64,000 nucleotides of DNA from Oceanospirillum sp964342385 (GCA_964342385.1 CAYFGP010000006.1:1-64000), one strand, 5' to 3'; positions 25,725 through 35,872 are shown, counted from the first letter of the stretch. Translations and numbers: made by a program. The notes: generated by a model from the sequence alone, not told the origin.

Positions 25725-26240
25725 TTAATATTCTTGCATGGTTTGGCGAAGATCCTTCACTAACGCCTGCATGCTGTCCAGCCACAACTGAAGCTGTTGC
25801 TGGTCGGAGATGGAGTCCTCACTCAGGGCGATCAAACTGCTGCTATCGACAGTTTCAACCCCTTTGGAGTCTGCGCCTGACTGCACTTCCGGCAACCAGC
25901 ACGCTTGGTATCTTTTCTGAAATTGGCTGAACCAGCTAAAGCTATCATTCTGCAGCTCCAGCAACACATTCAGCTGGGGCAGAAAACGTTCATTGTCCTC
26001 TGCCGCTTGTTGTAAATCTTCCAGGCTATGCCATTGACCTGCAGGCATACGTGCGGTTTCTGCGATCTCATACAACAAGGACTGTAACGCCCCCTGCAGA
26101 TGAAACAGCACCGCTTCCACATGGGCCGCCTTAAATGAGTGCTGAATCAACTCATCCTGCTGATCCGTATCTCCCAGACGATCCAGTAACAGACGTGCAG
26201 CAAACAGCTTCTGCATCGTGCGTGAAGCAAAAGAACTCAT
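25725..26240 (-). CDS. DUF6586-type conserved hypothetical protein
   Basis: 171 residues, largely helical: SFASRTMQKLFAARLLLDRL and HVEAVLFHLQGALQSLLYEI near the N terminus, and a Gln/Leu-rich C-terminal helix. The arrangement (between topA and the small lexA-linked gene) and the sequence style fit the DUF6586 proteins of Pseudomonas and relatives; the function is unknown. ATG at 26240 follows a weak ribosome site. Confidence 0.75.
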   Translation of the reverse strand: MSSFASRTMQKLFAARLLLDRLGDTDQQDELIQHSFKAAHVEAVLFHLQGALQSLLYEIAETARMPAGQWHSLEDLQQAAEDNERFLPQLNVLLELQNDSFSWFSQFQKRYQACWLPEVQSGADSKGVETVDSSSLIALSEDSISDQQQLQLWLDSMQALVKDLRQTMQEY

Positions 26241-26440
26241 GATGGGTTATTACCTGTTAACTCATATGGCAAATCAACATGGCGGCGCTAATGCCAAATT
26301 CAAATTACCAAGCCAAACACAAATATAAATTCATCGTACAAAAACACAGGCCGAACGTTCCCAACCATGAAAGACACGGGGGAATTAATTTTCGGTGGAG
26401 TGCTTTCGCACAAGAGCACGTCTAAAGAACGGAGACAATA

Positions 26441-26468
26441 AAAGGCCGGTTAAGAATAACCGGCCTTT
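26441..26468 (-). terminator. terminator of topA
   Basis: A perfect 12-bp stem, AAAGGCCGGTTA (26441-26452) and TAACCGGCCTTT (26457-26468), with a 4-base loop; the minus-strand transcript continues into a T-rich run. It starts about 35 bases past the topA stop. Confidence 0.88.
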
Positions 26469-26504
26469 GAACGTATAGTGTAGCGCGAATTCTACTTTAA
26501 AAAA

Positions 26505-29162
26505 CTAGCTTTTCGCAGTTTTTCTCGAAGTTTTTTTCTTCTCGCGGATAACCCATTGACCACCCTCGAAAAATGCCTGCCAGCCCGTGGCTTTACCTTC
26601 CACCTCGCTCATCAGGTACTGCTCCTTGTTCTTCCGACTGTAACGAATCACTGCCGGATTTCCTTCGGAGTCATGGGTTGGGCCCTTCATCAGGAAATCG
26701 TATTTTGGATCAATTTCTGCTTTGTGGGGCAGAATTTCGATCAACTGCGGCGGACGGGTCTCCCGGTTTTTCGGGAACTGACTGGCCGCCAGAAACAGAC
26801 CTGATGCGCCATCACGCAGCACATAGTGATCCTCAACCTTCTGACACTCCAGCTCCGGCATAGGTACCGGGTCCATCTTAGGTGGCGCAGGCTCACCGCT
26901 CTTCAGCAGCTTACGGGTGTTTTTACAGCTTTCACTGGTACAACCGAAATACTTACCAAAACGGCCGTTTTTCAGCTGCATCTCAGAGCCGCACTTATCA
27001 CACTCGATCACAGGGCCATCGTAACCCTTGATCTTAAACTCACCGGCTTCGATCTCGTAGCCATCACAATCCGGGTTATTACCACAAACGTGAATCTTAC
27101 GCTTCTCATCGATCAGGTAGCTTTCCATCGCTGTGCCACACTTAACACAACGGTGTTTTGCACGCAGCGCCTGCGTTTCCGCTTCATCATCCGCATCCGC
27201 ACTGATCGCCTCTTCACCAGAGGTCAGGTTGATGGTGGTTTTGCAGCGCTCCTTTGGTGGCAGCGAGTAACCGGAACACCCCAGGAAAACACCCGTACTG
27301 GCAGTACGGATCTGCATCGGACGACTACAGGTTGGACATTCGATGGAGGTTTCCACCGCCTGATTCGGACGCATACCGCCCTCTTCAGATTCTGCTGTCG
27401 CTAACTGACCGCTGAAATCCTTGTAGAAGTTATTAAGCAGGTTTTTCCAATCGTTTTTGCCTTCCGCCACGTCATCCAGAGATTCCTCCATACGGGCAGT
27501 AAAGCTAAAATCCATCAGATCGCTAAAACTTTCTGACAAGCGATCAGTCACGATATCGCCCATCTTCTCGGCATAGAAACGACGACTTTCCAGACGCACG
27601 TAACCACGATCCTGAATGGTGGAGATAATCGCTGCATAAGTGGATGGACGACCGATACCACGCTTCTCCAACTCTTTTACCAGGCTCGCTTCGGTAAAAC
27701 GCGCCACAGGTTTGGTAAAGTGCTGCTTCGGCAGTAACTGCTCCAAAGACAGCTCATCCCCCACCTTCAGATCCGGCAGGGACTGATCTTCATCTTTTTT
27801 GCTGGTCGACGGCATCACACGAGTGAAACCATCAAACTTCAGCACCCGACCACGGGCACGCAGTTCAAAGTCAGCCGCTTCAACTACCAGAGAAGAACTC
27901 ATATACTCCGCAGGTACCATTTGACAGGCGACAAACTGGCGCCAGATCAGCTCATACAGGCGCTCAGCATCACGCTCCATACCGGTCAGATCGGTAGACT
28001 TGCGATTAACATCCGATGGACGGATCGCTTCGTGCGCTTCCTGCGCCCCCTCTTTGCTGGAATAACTATTCGGTGCTTCCGGCAGATAGCGCTTACCAAA
28101 ATTCTCTTCAACATAGTCACGGCAGCTATCTACCGCTTCCTGACTCAGGTTGGTCGAGTCAGTACGCATATAGGTGATAAAACCGGCTTCATACAGGCGC
28201 TGGGCCAGCATCATGGTTTTCTTCACACTAAAGCCCAAACGGGTGCTCGCCGCCTGCTGCAGGGTCGAAGTAATATAAGGTGCCGTTGGCTTGGTCTTAG
28301 TGGGCTTGTCTTCCCGCTTCGCAACCTTAAACAGTGCTTTTTCCAGAATAGCCAGCGCCGCATCGGTCTGCTCTTTATTGACCGGACGGAAGCCTTCACC
28401 GGCTTGCTTAGTAACCTCACACTGGAAAGGAGCCAGATCCGAACGTTTCAGATCCGCATGCACACTCCAGAACTCTTCCGGGATAAAAGCACGAATCTCA
28501 CGTTCACGCTCAACAATCAGGCGTACCGCAACGGACTGTACACGACCCGCCGACAGACCTCGGGCTACTTTTGCCCATAGCAGTGGCGAGACCATATAAC
28601 CCACAACACGGTCCAGGAAACGACGGGCCTGCTGAGCATTAACACGACTCATATCCAGACGACCCGGCTCTTCAAACGCTTCCTGAATGGCGTTTTTAGT
28701 GATCTCGTTAAAAACGACCCGGTGGTAGCGGCTATCATCACCGCCAATGGTTTCCCGCAAGTGCCAGGCGATCGCCTCTCCCTCGCGGTCCAAATCCGTT
28801 GCCAGATAGATTTCGTCGGCATCAGCCGCCAGCTTTTGCAGCTCAGAAACCACCTTCTCTTTACCGGGCAGTACCTGATAATTGGCCTGCCAATCATGCT
28901 CGGGATCAATCCCCATACGAGCGATCAGCTGCTCACGGGCTTTACGCTTTTTATGAACGGCTTTTTCATCCGGACTCATTTTTCGCGTCAGCGCGGCGGC
29001 CTGGGCACGTGCTTTGGCATCAACAGGCTCTTTTGCTCCACCACTGGTTGGCAGATCGCGAATATGGCCGACACTGGACTTCACAACGAAGTTTTTGCCC
29101 AGATACTTGTTGATCGTTTTAGCCTTGGCCGGAGACTCGACAATAACTAGTGATTTTCCCAT
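26505..29162 (-). CDS. topA: DNA topoisomerase I
   Basis: 885-residue type IA topoisomerase that relaxes negative supercoils. In order: Toprim domain (KSLVIVESPAKAKTINKYLG, and the DxDxE-type ATDLDREGEAIAWHL), central gate with the catalytic Tyr in GFITYMRTDSTNLS near residue 330, GRPSTYAAIISTIQDRGYV, and three C-terminal C4 zinc ribbons (CPTCSRPM, CVKCGTAM, CDKCGSEM), then a basic tail ending KKKTSRKTAKS. The length fits gammaproteobacterial TopA. Complete, in the conserved lexA neighbourhood. Confidence 0.98.
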   Translation of the reverse strand: MGKSLVIVESPAKAKTINKYLGKNFVVKSSVGHIRDLPTSGGAKEPVDAKARAQAAALTRKMSPDEKAVHKKRKAREQLIARMGIDPEHDWQANYQVLPGKEKVVSELQKLAADADEIYLATDLDREGEAIAWHLRETIGGDDSRYHRVVFNEITKNAIQEAFEEPGRLDMSRVNAQQARRFLDRVVGYMVSPLLWAKVARGLSAGRVQSVAVRLIVEREREIRAFIPEEFWSVHADLKRSDLAPFQCEVTKQAGEGFRPVNKEQTDAALAILEKALFKVAKREDKPTKTKPTAPYITSTLQQAASTRLGFSVKKTMMLAQRLYEAGFITYMRTDSTNLSQEAVDSCRDYVEENFGKRYLPEAPNSYSSKEGAQEAHEAIRPSDVNRKSTDLTGMERDAERLYELIWRQFVACQMVPAEYMSSSLVVEAADFELRARGRVLKFDGFTRVMPSTSKKDEDQSLPDLKVGDELSLEQLLPKQHFTKPVARFTEASLVKELEKRGIGRPSTYAAIISTIQDRGYVRLESRRFYAEKMGDIVTDRLSESFSDLMDFSFTARMEESLDDVAEGKNDWKNLLNNFYKDFSGQLATAESEEGGMRPNQAVETSIECPTCSRPMQIRTASTGVFLGCSGYSLPPKERCKTTINLTSGEEAISADADDEAETQALRAKHRCVKCGTAMESYLIDEKRKIHVCGNNPDCDGYEIEAGEFKIKGYDGPVIECDKCGSEMQLKNGRFGKYFGCTSESCKNTRKLLKSGEPAPPKMDPVPMPELECQKVEDHYVLRDGASGLFLAASQFPKNRETRPPQLIEILPHKAEIDPKYDFLMKGPTHDSEGNPAVIRYSRKNKEQYLMSEVEGKATGWQAFFEGGQWVIREKKKTSRKTAKS

Positions 29163-29896
29163 ATAGGTCTCTTAAATCTAAGGCTGTCTAATACAGAGTT
29201 TTACCAAGAACATAGCTGCAAACCGGTAAAAAAAGCCAGCTCTTCGCCGACCCAACAACTGTTTTATAACCCTTGGCAATAAAAATTTGATATTTATATC
29301 CGGCCACTTATAACGAAAAAAAGCAATAGAAATCAATAACGCCTTAGTCCCTAAACAGATTTTTTTCACCTGTTCAAAGCTAAAAATTAGCAGCAACCGG
29401 AGTTTATTCAAGACGGTAAATAGCGCGATAAAAACCTTTGAATACTTTTTAGCCGTCAATCGACTCAGTCAAAAAGTATGGCATTTTTTTCGTAAAACAA
29501 CCCTTGCCGGGGTGTTTTAAACCGCCTTGGTCAAAAAAGGGCGTATAAACTACCCTAGCAGATTGCAGAGTTCCAGCCCTGCTTGTAAAAAAACTACCGC
29601 ACGACTCTTTACCAAACGACTCCACTAAATTCCTCTCTCGACCCTTCGCCCAGATTATAACCAAAACAATAGGATTAAAATTCTTTGCATTTCGGCTAGT
29701 TAGGTTCCACTCTTAACGTAAAGCATCTGAACAAAAGCGCCCTTGTAAAAAGCACATATTCTCCAATTACACATCAGAGAATATCGAAAAATGTCTGTTT
29801 AGGTGTGTACCCCCGCGTTTAACCGATCACTGAATATAGCCCCCGCTTCCATCTCAGGTATCGGTCATTAAGCGCAGCAACATGGAGGGAATGACG
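29163..29896. other. intergenic region upstream of gap
   Basis: About 730 AT-rich bases between the divergent topA and gap genes, holding both promoters. A hairpin with one mismatch (AAAACAACCC and GGGGTGTTTT, about 29494-29518) is visible. ATATCGAAAAATGTCTGTTTAG near 29780 is weakly like an arm of the palindromic repeat but too diverged to call. Two minus-strand frames of 93 and 71 codons are not protein-like. Confidence 0.4.
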
Positions 29897-30898
29897 ATGA
29901 CCACTGTCAGAGTAGCCATCAACGGTTTTGGCCGTATCGGCCGTAATATCCTACGCGCCTATTTTGAAAATAAACAAGATACGGCCATTGAGATTGTCGC
30001 CATTAATGATCTGGGTGACGCCGAGATTAACGCCCACCTATTACAATACGATTCCGTACACGGACGTTTTGGCTTTGAGGTCAGCCACGATAGCAGCTCA
30101 CTCACCATCAACGGTAAAACCATCCAAGTTTTATCAGAGCGAGATCCCAGCGCACTGCCTTGGAGCGAACTCAATATCGATGTGGTGATGGAGTGCACCG
30201 GCCTGTTTACTGCTCGTGCCAAAGCAGGCCTACACCTGCAAGCGGGAGCCAAAAAAGTGCTGATCTCAGCCCCTTCACCAGATGCCGATGCTACCGTGGT
30301 GTATGGTGTTAATGAAGACAGCCTACGTCCCGAACATAAGATCATCTCCAACGCCTCCTGCACCACCAACTGTTTAGCCCCTGTGGTACAAGCCTTGCAT
30401 CAGCAGATGAGCGTACAAAGCGGTGTGATGACGACAATTCACGCCTATACCAATGATCAACATCTGACCGATGTTTATCATAGCGATCCTTACCGGGCCC
30501 GCTCGGCGACGCAATCGATGATTCCGACAAAAACCGGCGCAGCCGCGGCTATCGGATTAGTCCTGCCAGAGCTGGACGGTAAACTGGATGGCCTAGCCGT
30601 GCGCGTACCTACCAGCAATGTCTCTCTGGTGGATTTGAGTGTAGTGGTTGAACGCCCGCAGGCGCCGGATATAATTAACCAATTCATGCAACAGGCAGCG
30701 GATGACTCTAAAGTCATGCTGTACAACGACACCCCTCTGGTATCGGTGGATTTTAATCACTGCCCAGCATCTTCTGTCTTTGATGCCAGCCACACCCGGG
30801 TACAAGGCAATCTGATAAAAGTGATGGCCTGGTACGACAATGAATGGGGCTTTTCAAACCGAATGCTGGATACTGCTCTTTTTGTAACAAATAGATAA
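29897..30898 (+). CDS. gap: glyceraldehyde-3-phosphate dehydrogenase
   Basis: 333 residues from ATG 29897, seven bases after GGAGGG; two upstream in-frame ATGs overlap that site. VRVAINGFGRIGRNILRAYF is the NAD-binding start, ISNASCTTNCLAP holds the catalytic Cys, and GLAVRVPTSNVSLVDL, FDASHTRVQGN and WYDNEWGFSNRM follow. It oxidises glyceraldehyde 3-phosphate to 1,3-bisphosphoglycerate. Some features (FDASHTRV, HLTDVYH) lie between GapA and the erythrose-4-phosphate dehydrogenase group, so an Epd-like activity is the alternative. It precedes pyk, giving a lower-glycolysis pair. Confidence 0.9.
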   Translation: MTTVRVAINGFGRIGRNILRAYFENKQDTAIEIVAINDLGDAEINAHLLQYDSVHGRFGFEVSHDSSSLTINGKTIQVLSERDPSALPWSELNIDVVMECTGLFTARAKAGLHLQAGAKKVLISAPSPDADATVVYGVNEDSLRPEHKIISNASCTTNCLAPVVQALHQQMSVQSGVMTTIHAYTNDQHLTDVYHSDPYRARSATQSMIPTKTGAAAAIGLVLPELDGKLDGLAVRVPTSNVSLVDLSVVVERPQAPDIINQFMQQAADDSKVMLYNDTPLVSVDFNHCPASSVFDASHTRVQGNLIKVMAWYDNEWGFSNRMLDTALFVTNR

Positions 30899-31059
30899 TT
30901 TAATGCCTCTGTAGCTTGAATTGCTGGCTTTTTATAGCCCAACAGAAAATGAACAACTCAACAGCAAGGCTTAAAATAGCACCCCAAAGCGGGCAATCTG
31001 ACCACCTGCCAATAAAGATCAGTTGCCTGCCAATATCTCTGCTTAGGAAATTCTCGTAA

Positions 31060-32472
31060 ATGCGCAGAACCAAGATTGTAGCAACACTCGGCCCGGCCAC
31101 AGACGCACCTGAAACCCTGCAACAGGTTTTACAATATGTGGATGTGGTCCGGATTAACTTTTCCCACGGCGACCCAGAAGAGCACCAAGCTCGCGTAGAA
31201 GCAGTCAGAAAAACAGCGGCAGAGATTGGTCGCTTTGTTGCCGTACTGGGTGACCTGCAAGGCCCTAAAATCCGTGTCGCTCGTTTTGCCAATGGCCCGA
31301 TTGATCTGGCTGTCGGTGATAAATTCACCCTGAATATGACTCTGGACCGCAACGCCGGTGATCAACAGCAAGTGGGTGTCGATTACCCAGAGCTGGCCGA
31401 TGATGTCGTGCCTGGCGATACTCTGTTGCTGGACGATGGCCGTCTGCAGCTGAAAGTCGATGAGATTGCCAAACCGGAAGTGCGCTGTACTGTGACCGTA
31501 GGCGGCAAACTATCCAATAACAAGGGCATCAACAAACAGGGTGGTGGCTTGTCAGCCGCAGCTCTGACCGACAAAGATAAAAAAGATCTGAAAACTGCCA
31601 TCGCCCTGAAGATGGACTATCTGGCGGTTTCCTTCCCACGCACAGGCGATGATATGCGTGAAGCCCGCGCACTGCTGGGCGAAGAGGGTGAAGAAATTGG
31701 CCTGATCGCCAAAGTGGAACGTGCAGAATCCGTTGCCAGCGAAGAGCTGATGGACGATATGATCTCTGCCTGTGAAGGCATTATGGTGGCTCGTGGCGAT
31801 CTGGGTGTAGAGATTGGTGATGCTCAGCTGATCGGTGTACAGAAGAAACTGATCCAGCGCGCCCGTAGCCTGAACAAGGTGGTGATTACTGCAACCCAGA
31901 TGATGGAGTCCATGATCTCCAGTCCACTGCCTACCCGTGCAGAAGTATTTGATGTCGCTAATGCCGTACTGGATGGTACCGATGCCGTGATGCTGTCCGC
32001 TGAAACCGCTGTGGGTCAGTTCCCACTGGAAACCGTACAAGCGATGGATCGTCTATGCCTGGGTGCTGAGCAAGAGCGCATTACTCAGCAATCCAATCAC
32101 AGAATCCATGAGCACTTCGGTCATATAAATGAAGCAGTTGCTCTATCGGCCATGTATGCCGCTAATCACCTGGATGGTGTTAAAGCGATCATCTGTATGA
32201 CACGAACCGGGTTGACGCCTCTGCTGATGTCACGTATCCGCTCTGGCATGCCGATCTATGCCTTTACCAGTCAACCACTAACTCAGCATCGTGTAGCCCT
32301 GTATCGCGGCGTAACCACAGTACCTTTCTCAACATCCAGCACCAGCCCTGAAGCGATTCAGGATGCGGTGGATGAACTGAAAAAGCGCGGCGCGGTAGAA
32401 GAAGGTGATAATGTTATTGTCACCCGTGGTGATCTGGGTGGCACCCACACCATGACGATTATTCGTATCTAA
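31060..32472 (+). CDS. pyk: pyruvate kinase
   Basis: 470 residues. MRRTKIVATLGPATDAPETL is the family N terminus; the substrate-binding VRINFSHGDPEEHQ, GDLQGPKIRVARF, ISACEGIMVARGDLGVEI and NKVVITATQMMESMI (Mg and PEP site) are all present. It transfers phosphate from PEP to ADP in the last step of glycolysis. It is 161 bases from gap in the same direction and ends at a strong terminator. The length and N terminus fit the PykF-like proteins of Pseudomonas. Confidence 0.96.
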   Translation: MRRTKIVATLGPATDAPETLQQVLQYVDVVRINFSHGDPEEHQARVEAVRKTAAEIGRFVAVLGDLQGPKIRVARFANGPIDLAVGDKFTLNMTLDRNAGDQQQVGVDYPELADDVVPGDTLLLDDGRLQLKVDEIAKPEVRCTVTVGGKLSNNKGINKQGGGLSAAALTDKDKKDLKTAIALKMDYLAVSFPRTGDDMREARALLGEEGEEIGLIAKVERAESVASEELMDDMISACEGIMVARGDLGVEIGDAQLIGVQKKLIQRARSLNKVVITATQMMESMISSPLPTRAEVFDVANAVLDGTDAVMLSAETAVGQFPLETVQAMDRLCLGAEQERITQQSNHRIHEHFGHINEAVALSAMYAANHLDGVKAIICMTRTGLTPLLMSRIRSGMPIYAFTSQPLTQHRVALYRGVTTVPFSTSSTSPEAIQDAVDELKKRGAVEEGDNVIVTRGDLGGTHTMTIIRI

Positions 32473-32494
32473 AACACTTCGTTTTAGGCCTATA

Positions 32495-32525
32495 AAAAAA
32501 CCGGAACTTCGCTTCCGGTTTTTTT
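32495..32525 (+). terminator. Rho-independent terminator of pyk
   Basis: AAAACCGGAA pairs with TTCCGGTTTT around a CTTCGC loop, followed by a T run, 25 bases after the stop codon. Confidence 0.92.
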
Positions 32526-32995
32526 GTTATCGAATCTTCTTCAAATCCTGCCTGTCCCATTTTTACGGTTGTTTTTTTGTGATTGCTTGTGTGATTTCTG
32601 CCATAAAATCTTGCCGCTCCTGTTTTTCTTAACAGTGCAAAACATTCTCTATTTTTCCCGCCTAAATATGACCATCTAGTCAAACCCTACAGCCCGCATC
32701 ATAGCTATCTTTCACTATACTCCACGCGCTTTCGCAGGCTTCCACGGAGCCTAGCTTTCACTGACCTTAGAACGCTCCAGACACATTTGTTAAACCCGTC
32801 AAAAACACCTGAAATGTCGCGAATCAACTTGGTTCAGATTCAATTTTCAAACCTTTTTTCCCAGAAAAATAATAACACATCAAATATTTTTGACACTAAC
32901 AAAACCCAGTAATAGACCTAAAGTACAGGGTTGAATTAGCCAAAACATCTCTGTAAGGTAATAAATATATTTTGAACTCTAACTATTTTTAAACC
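32526..32995. other. ectoine operon promoter region
   Basis: About 470 AT-rich bases upstream of ectA. A TTGACA at 32890-32895 could be a -35 box; the -10 candidate is poor (TAGACC or AATAGA near 32912). No strong ribosome site precedes the ectA ATG. Osmotic induction is expected for this operon but cannot be read from the sequence. Confidence 0.35.
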
Positions 32996-33637
32996 ATGTC
33001 TGACACGATAAGTGAGAAGAGCACTTCGATCCTCTTCACCAAACCTGAACTGAAAGATGGTTTGGATATTCACGCCTTGATCCAACGTTGCCCGCCCCTA
33101 GATTTGAACTCCAGCTATTGCTATATGCTGGCCAGTTCACTATGGGCAGATACGTCTATTTGTGCTTGGCAGAATGACCAATTAATCGGTTTTATCTCAG
33201 CACTGATGCGCCCGGATCACGACAATACGCTATTTATCTGGCAGGTTGCTGTTGCCCCCCAAGCCCGCGGGCAAAAGCTGGCCCGCCGCATGTTGGTTGA
33301 GCTGCTGAAACGTTCTGACATTCACCAAGCGAATTACCTGCACACCACAATATCCCCAGATAACCAGGCCTCCTGGAGCACCTTCCAAGGGCTGGCGCGG
33401 CAACTTGATTGCCCATCACAAACACTCCCCTTTCTGGATAAAGATTTGCACTTCAAAGGTGCTCACGACTCTGAAGAACTTTTTGAGATCGGTCCTTTTG
33501 ATCTATCCCTATCCTGCGATGCGAATCCACTATGCCGTCATCCCGGCTCTTATGAACAAGCCTTCTCTGGCGAACAATCAATTCCTTGCCGTCTAATGGA
33601 TCGCTGCAACCGAACAAACACCTTTGCTTATCCCTGA
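32996..33637 (+). CDS. ectA: L-2,4-diaminobutyrate N-acetyltransferase
   Basis: 213-residue GNAT enzyme; it acetylates diaminobutyrate to N-gamma-acetyldiaminobutyrate in ectoine synthesis. Typical are IHALIQRCPPLDLNSSYCYM near the N terminus, WQVAVAPQARGQKLARRML (acetyl-CoA loop) and YLHTTISPDNQASWSTF. The family usually ends soon after a motif like EELFEIGPF; here about 45 further residues follow (DLSLSCDANPLCRHPGSYEQ and more), so the protein is longer than usual (about 170-190). The extension may be a lost stop codon or a real tail. First gene of ectABC-ask. Confidence 0.93.
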   Translation: MSDTISEKSTSILFTKPELKDGLDIHALIQRCPPLDLNSSYCYMLASSLWADTSICAWQNDQLIGFISALMRPDHDNTLFIWQVAVAPQARGQKLARRMLVELLKRSDIHQANYLHTTISPDNQASWSTFQGLARQLDCPSQTLPFLDKDLHFKGAHDSEELFEIGPFDLSLSCDANPLCRHPGSYEQAFSGEQSIPCRLMDRCNRTNTFAYP

Positions 33638-33715
33638 CTTGGGCTGAGCCATATCCAATCGATTTTCCCAGCACATTTAATCGTCTTAACTTACTTACGC
33701 TAACCGGAGCAAAAA

Positions 33716-34984
33716 ATGATTTTTCAGGATTACGAATCGGAAGTTCAAAGCTACTCCCGTTCTTTTCCCGTAGTCTTCACCAAGGCCCAGGGCTGTAAAC
33801 TGTTCGATACCGAGGGCAAAGAATATATCGACTTTCTGGCTGGAGCCGGTTCGCTCAACTACGGCCATAACAACCCCATTTTAAAAGAAAGTCTGATCGA
33901 CTATATCGAGCAGGATGGCATCACCCACGGCCTGGATATGCATACCCAATCCAAAGCCGAGTTTCTGGAAGCCTTCCGTGATCTGATCCTGAAACCACGC
34001 GGCCTGGATCATAAAGTGATGTTCACCGGCCCAACCGGAGCGAACTCCGTAGAAGCGGCAATGAAACTGGCGCGCAAGGTTACCGGACGTCACAATATCG
34101 TCGCCTTTACCAATGGTTTCCATGGCTGCACTCTGGGTGCACTAGCCGCTACTGGTAATAGCCACCACCGAAATGGTGCGGGCCAAGCACTAAGTGGAGT
34201 TACCCGATTACCTTATGACGGTTACCTGGGCGATAACTTCAATACGTTGGAACTGTTTGAAAAGATGCTGAAAGACAAGTCCAGCGGCCTGGATACACCT
34301 GCCGCTGTAATTGTCGAGATTGTGCAGGGTGAGGGCGGTCTGAACACCGCATCAGGCGAGTGGCTGCAGCAACTGAGTCGTATCTGTCAGCAATATGGCA
34401 TCCTGTTTATTGCCGATGATATCCAGGCCGGCTGTGGTCGCACCGGTAGTTTCTTTAGCTTCGATATATTTGATATCAAACCAGACATTATCACCCTGTC
34501 CAAGTCCCTGAGTGGTTTTGGTTTACCTTTTGCCATCACGATTTTTGATCGCAAACTGGATATCTGGAAGCCAGGCGAGCATAACGGTACCTTCCGCGGT
34601 AACAACCACGCCTTTATCACGGCGAAAAAAGCCCTGGAAACCTACTGGGGTGACGATGCCTTTATCAGCCATATCCATGGTCGCAGCGAACAGCTCAAAC
34701 AGGTGTTGAATAACATCTGTGATAAATACCCTGAGCTTTACCGAAAAGGTCGCGGCCTGATGCAGGGCATCTGTTGCCCAAGCGGCGATATCGCCAATGT
34801 GATCACTGCAGACTGTTTTGCCAACAAGCTGGTGATTGAAACCAGTGGTCCAGAAGGCGAAGTGGTGAAATGTTTCCCGCCGCTGACCATCACTGAACAG
34901 GAACTGGCCGAAGGCCTGCAAGTACTGGAACAAGCCTTTGATCAGTACTTTGCCAGTGAAGAACCACTGAAAAAAGCCAGCTAG
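33716..34984 (+). CDS. ectB: diaminobutyrate--2-oxoglutarate transaminase
   Basis: 422-residue class III PLP aminotransferase that makes diaminobutyrate from aspartate semialdehyde with glutamate. MIFQDYESEVQSYSRSFPVV is the EctB N terminus; FTGPTGANSVEAAMKLARK, IADDIQAGCGRTG and the PLP lysine in DIITLSKSLSGFGLP are conserved. The length is normal. It begins 78 bases after ectA within the same operon, with CGGAGC as ribosome site. Confidence 0.97.
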   Translation: MIFQDYESEVQSYSRSFPVVFTKAQGCKLFDTEGKEYIDFLAGAGSLNYGHNNPILKESLIDYIEQDGITHGLDMHTQSKAEFLEAFRDLILKPRGLDHKVMFTGPTGANSVEAAMKLARKVTGRHNIVAFTNGFHGCTLGALAATGNSHHRNGAGQALSGVTRLPYDGYLGDNFNTLELFEKMLKDKSSGLDTPAAVIVEIVQGEGGLNTASGEWLQQLSRICQQYGILFIADDIQAGCGRTGSFFSFDIFDIKPDIITLSKSLSGFGLPFAITIFDRKLDIWKPGEHNGTFRGNNHAFITAKKALETYWGDDAFISHIHGRSEQLKQVLNNICDKYPELYRKGRGLMQGICCPSGDIANVITADCFANKLVIETSGPEGEVVKCFPPLTITEQELAEGLQVLEQAFDQYFASEEPLKKAS

Positions 34985-35129
34985 CGTCAAACTCGTTAAC
35001 AATCACCCCGTTAACAAATGACTGTTAACAGCAAACCTAATACAGCTCTACTACTGGTTTGGATAATTATTATTCAGACCAGTAGCCCCAATGCTCGTAA
35101 TCAATCGATTTAATACAACAGGATTAACC

Positions 35130-35531
35130 ATGATCGTTCGTCAACTGCAGGATCTTGAAAACTCAGAACGCTGCATCAAAACAGATAACTGGCAAAGTGT
35201 GCGTATGTCTCTCAAAGATGACAACATGGGTTTCTCTTTCCATATCACCACCATTTTCGCCGGTACAGAAACACCGATTCATTACCAAAACCATCTGGAA
35301 ACTGTGTACTGCATCAGTGGTTACGGTGAGGTAGAAACGGTCGATGACGGCAAAATTTACCCAATCAGCCCAGGCACCATCTATATTCTGGATAAAAATG
35401 ACAAACACCTGCTACGGGCCCATGAAGGTGAAGATATCGTGTTTGCCTGTGCGTTTAATCCACCGCTGAATGGCAAAGAAGTGCATGATGAAAACGGTGT
35501 ATATCCATTAGAAGCTGAAAGTGTGACTTAA
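35130..35531 (+). CDS. ectC: L-ectoine synthase
   Basis: 133-residue cupin that closes acetyldiaminobutyrate to ectoine. The start ATG 35130 gives the family N terminus MIVRQLQDLENSERCIKTDN and has AGGA eight bases upstream; a longer frame from 35091 lacks this. TPIHYQNHLETVYCISGYGE carries the metal-binding cupin residues and DKNDKHLLRAHEGEDIVFAC is also typical. No ectoine hydroxylase (ectD) follows, so the end product is probably ectoine itself. Confidence 0.97.
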   Translation: MIVRQLQDLENSERCIKTDNWQSVRMSLKDDNMGFSFHITTIFAGTETPIHYQNHLETVYCISGYGEVETVDDGKIYPISPGTIYILDKNDKHLLRAHEGEDIVFACAFNPPLNGKEVHDENGVYPLEAESVT

Positions 35532-35872
35532 TCACTACGCCTGCATTTAAGTTCGGCGCCAGAGTATTTCTATACACCAAATTGAGCGCCGAGCCTTTCA
35601 TATGATTGTTATACTCCGCATTATTTTCATCCCCTATTGGTCAGACCTTTGAGCGTCTTAAGCCACAGATAGCGGCCTAATTAAGATATTTAGCGACACC
35701 CTGCTAAAGATTCAGACAGAAATCAGCCCCAGAAAGGAAAAATCCATATATAATGCCCCTCCCTGCTACTTGATCAGTGTGAAAAAAACATGACAGTGGC
35801 AAAAAATACCAACGACTACTGAGAGAAAAACAGCCCGTTCCGGCCAAAACCGAACAGCTGAAGACATATTCA
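35532..35872. other. spacer between ectC and the aspartokinase gene
   Basis: 341 bases. A long-loop stem TCGGCGC (35553-35559) with GCGCCGA (35586-35592) and a half-palindrome TTGGTCAGACC (35637-35647), similar to the one upstream of nagZ, are visible. The distance leaves room for a separate aspartokinase promoter. Confidence 0.35.

Noticed and set aside
26395..26425. GGAGTGCTTTCGCACAAGAGCACG as another half copy of the palindromic element
   Set aside because: Similarity to GAGTGCTTA..CACAAAAG is limited to short pieces in the wrong order.
26826..28580. Plus-strand frames of 192 and 219 codons opposite topA
   Set aside because: Antisense shadows of topA; no start signals and improbable composition.
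29178..29664. Two minus-strand frames of 93 and 71 codons upstream of gap
   Set aside because: AT-driven open frames without ribosome sites or recognisable domains.
29770..29812. ATATCGAAAAATGTCTGTTTAGGTGTGTA as a diverged arm of the palindromic element
   Set aside because: Resembles ATATCGAAACACTTTTGTATAAGTGTGTA loosely but with too many differences to call without a profile search.
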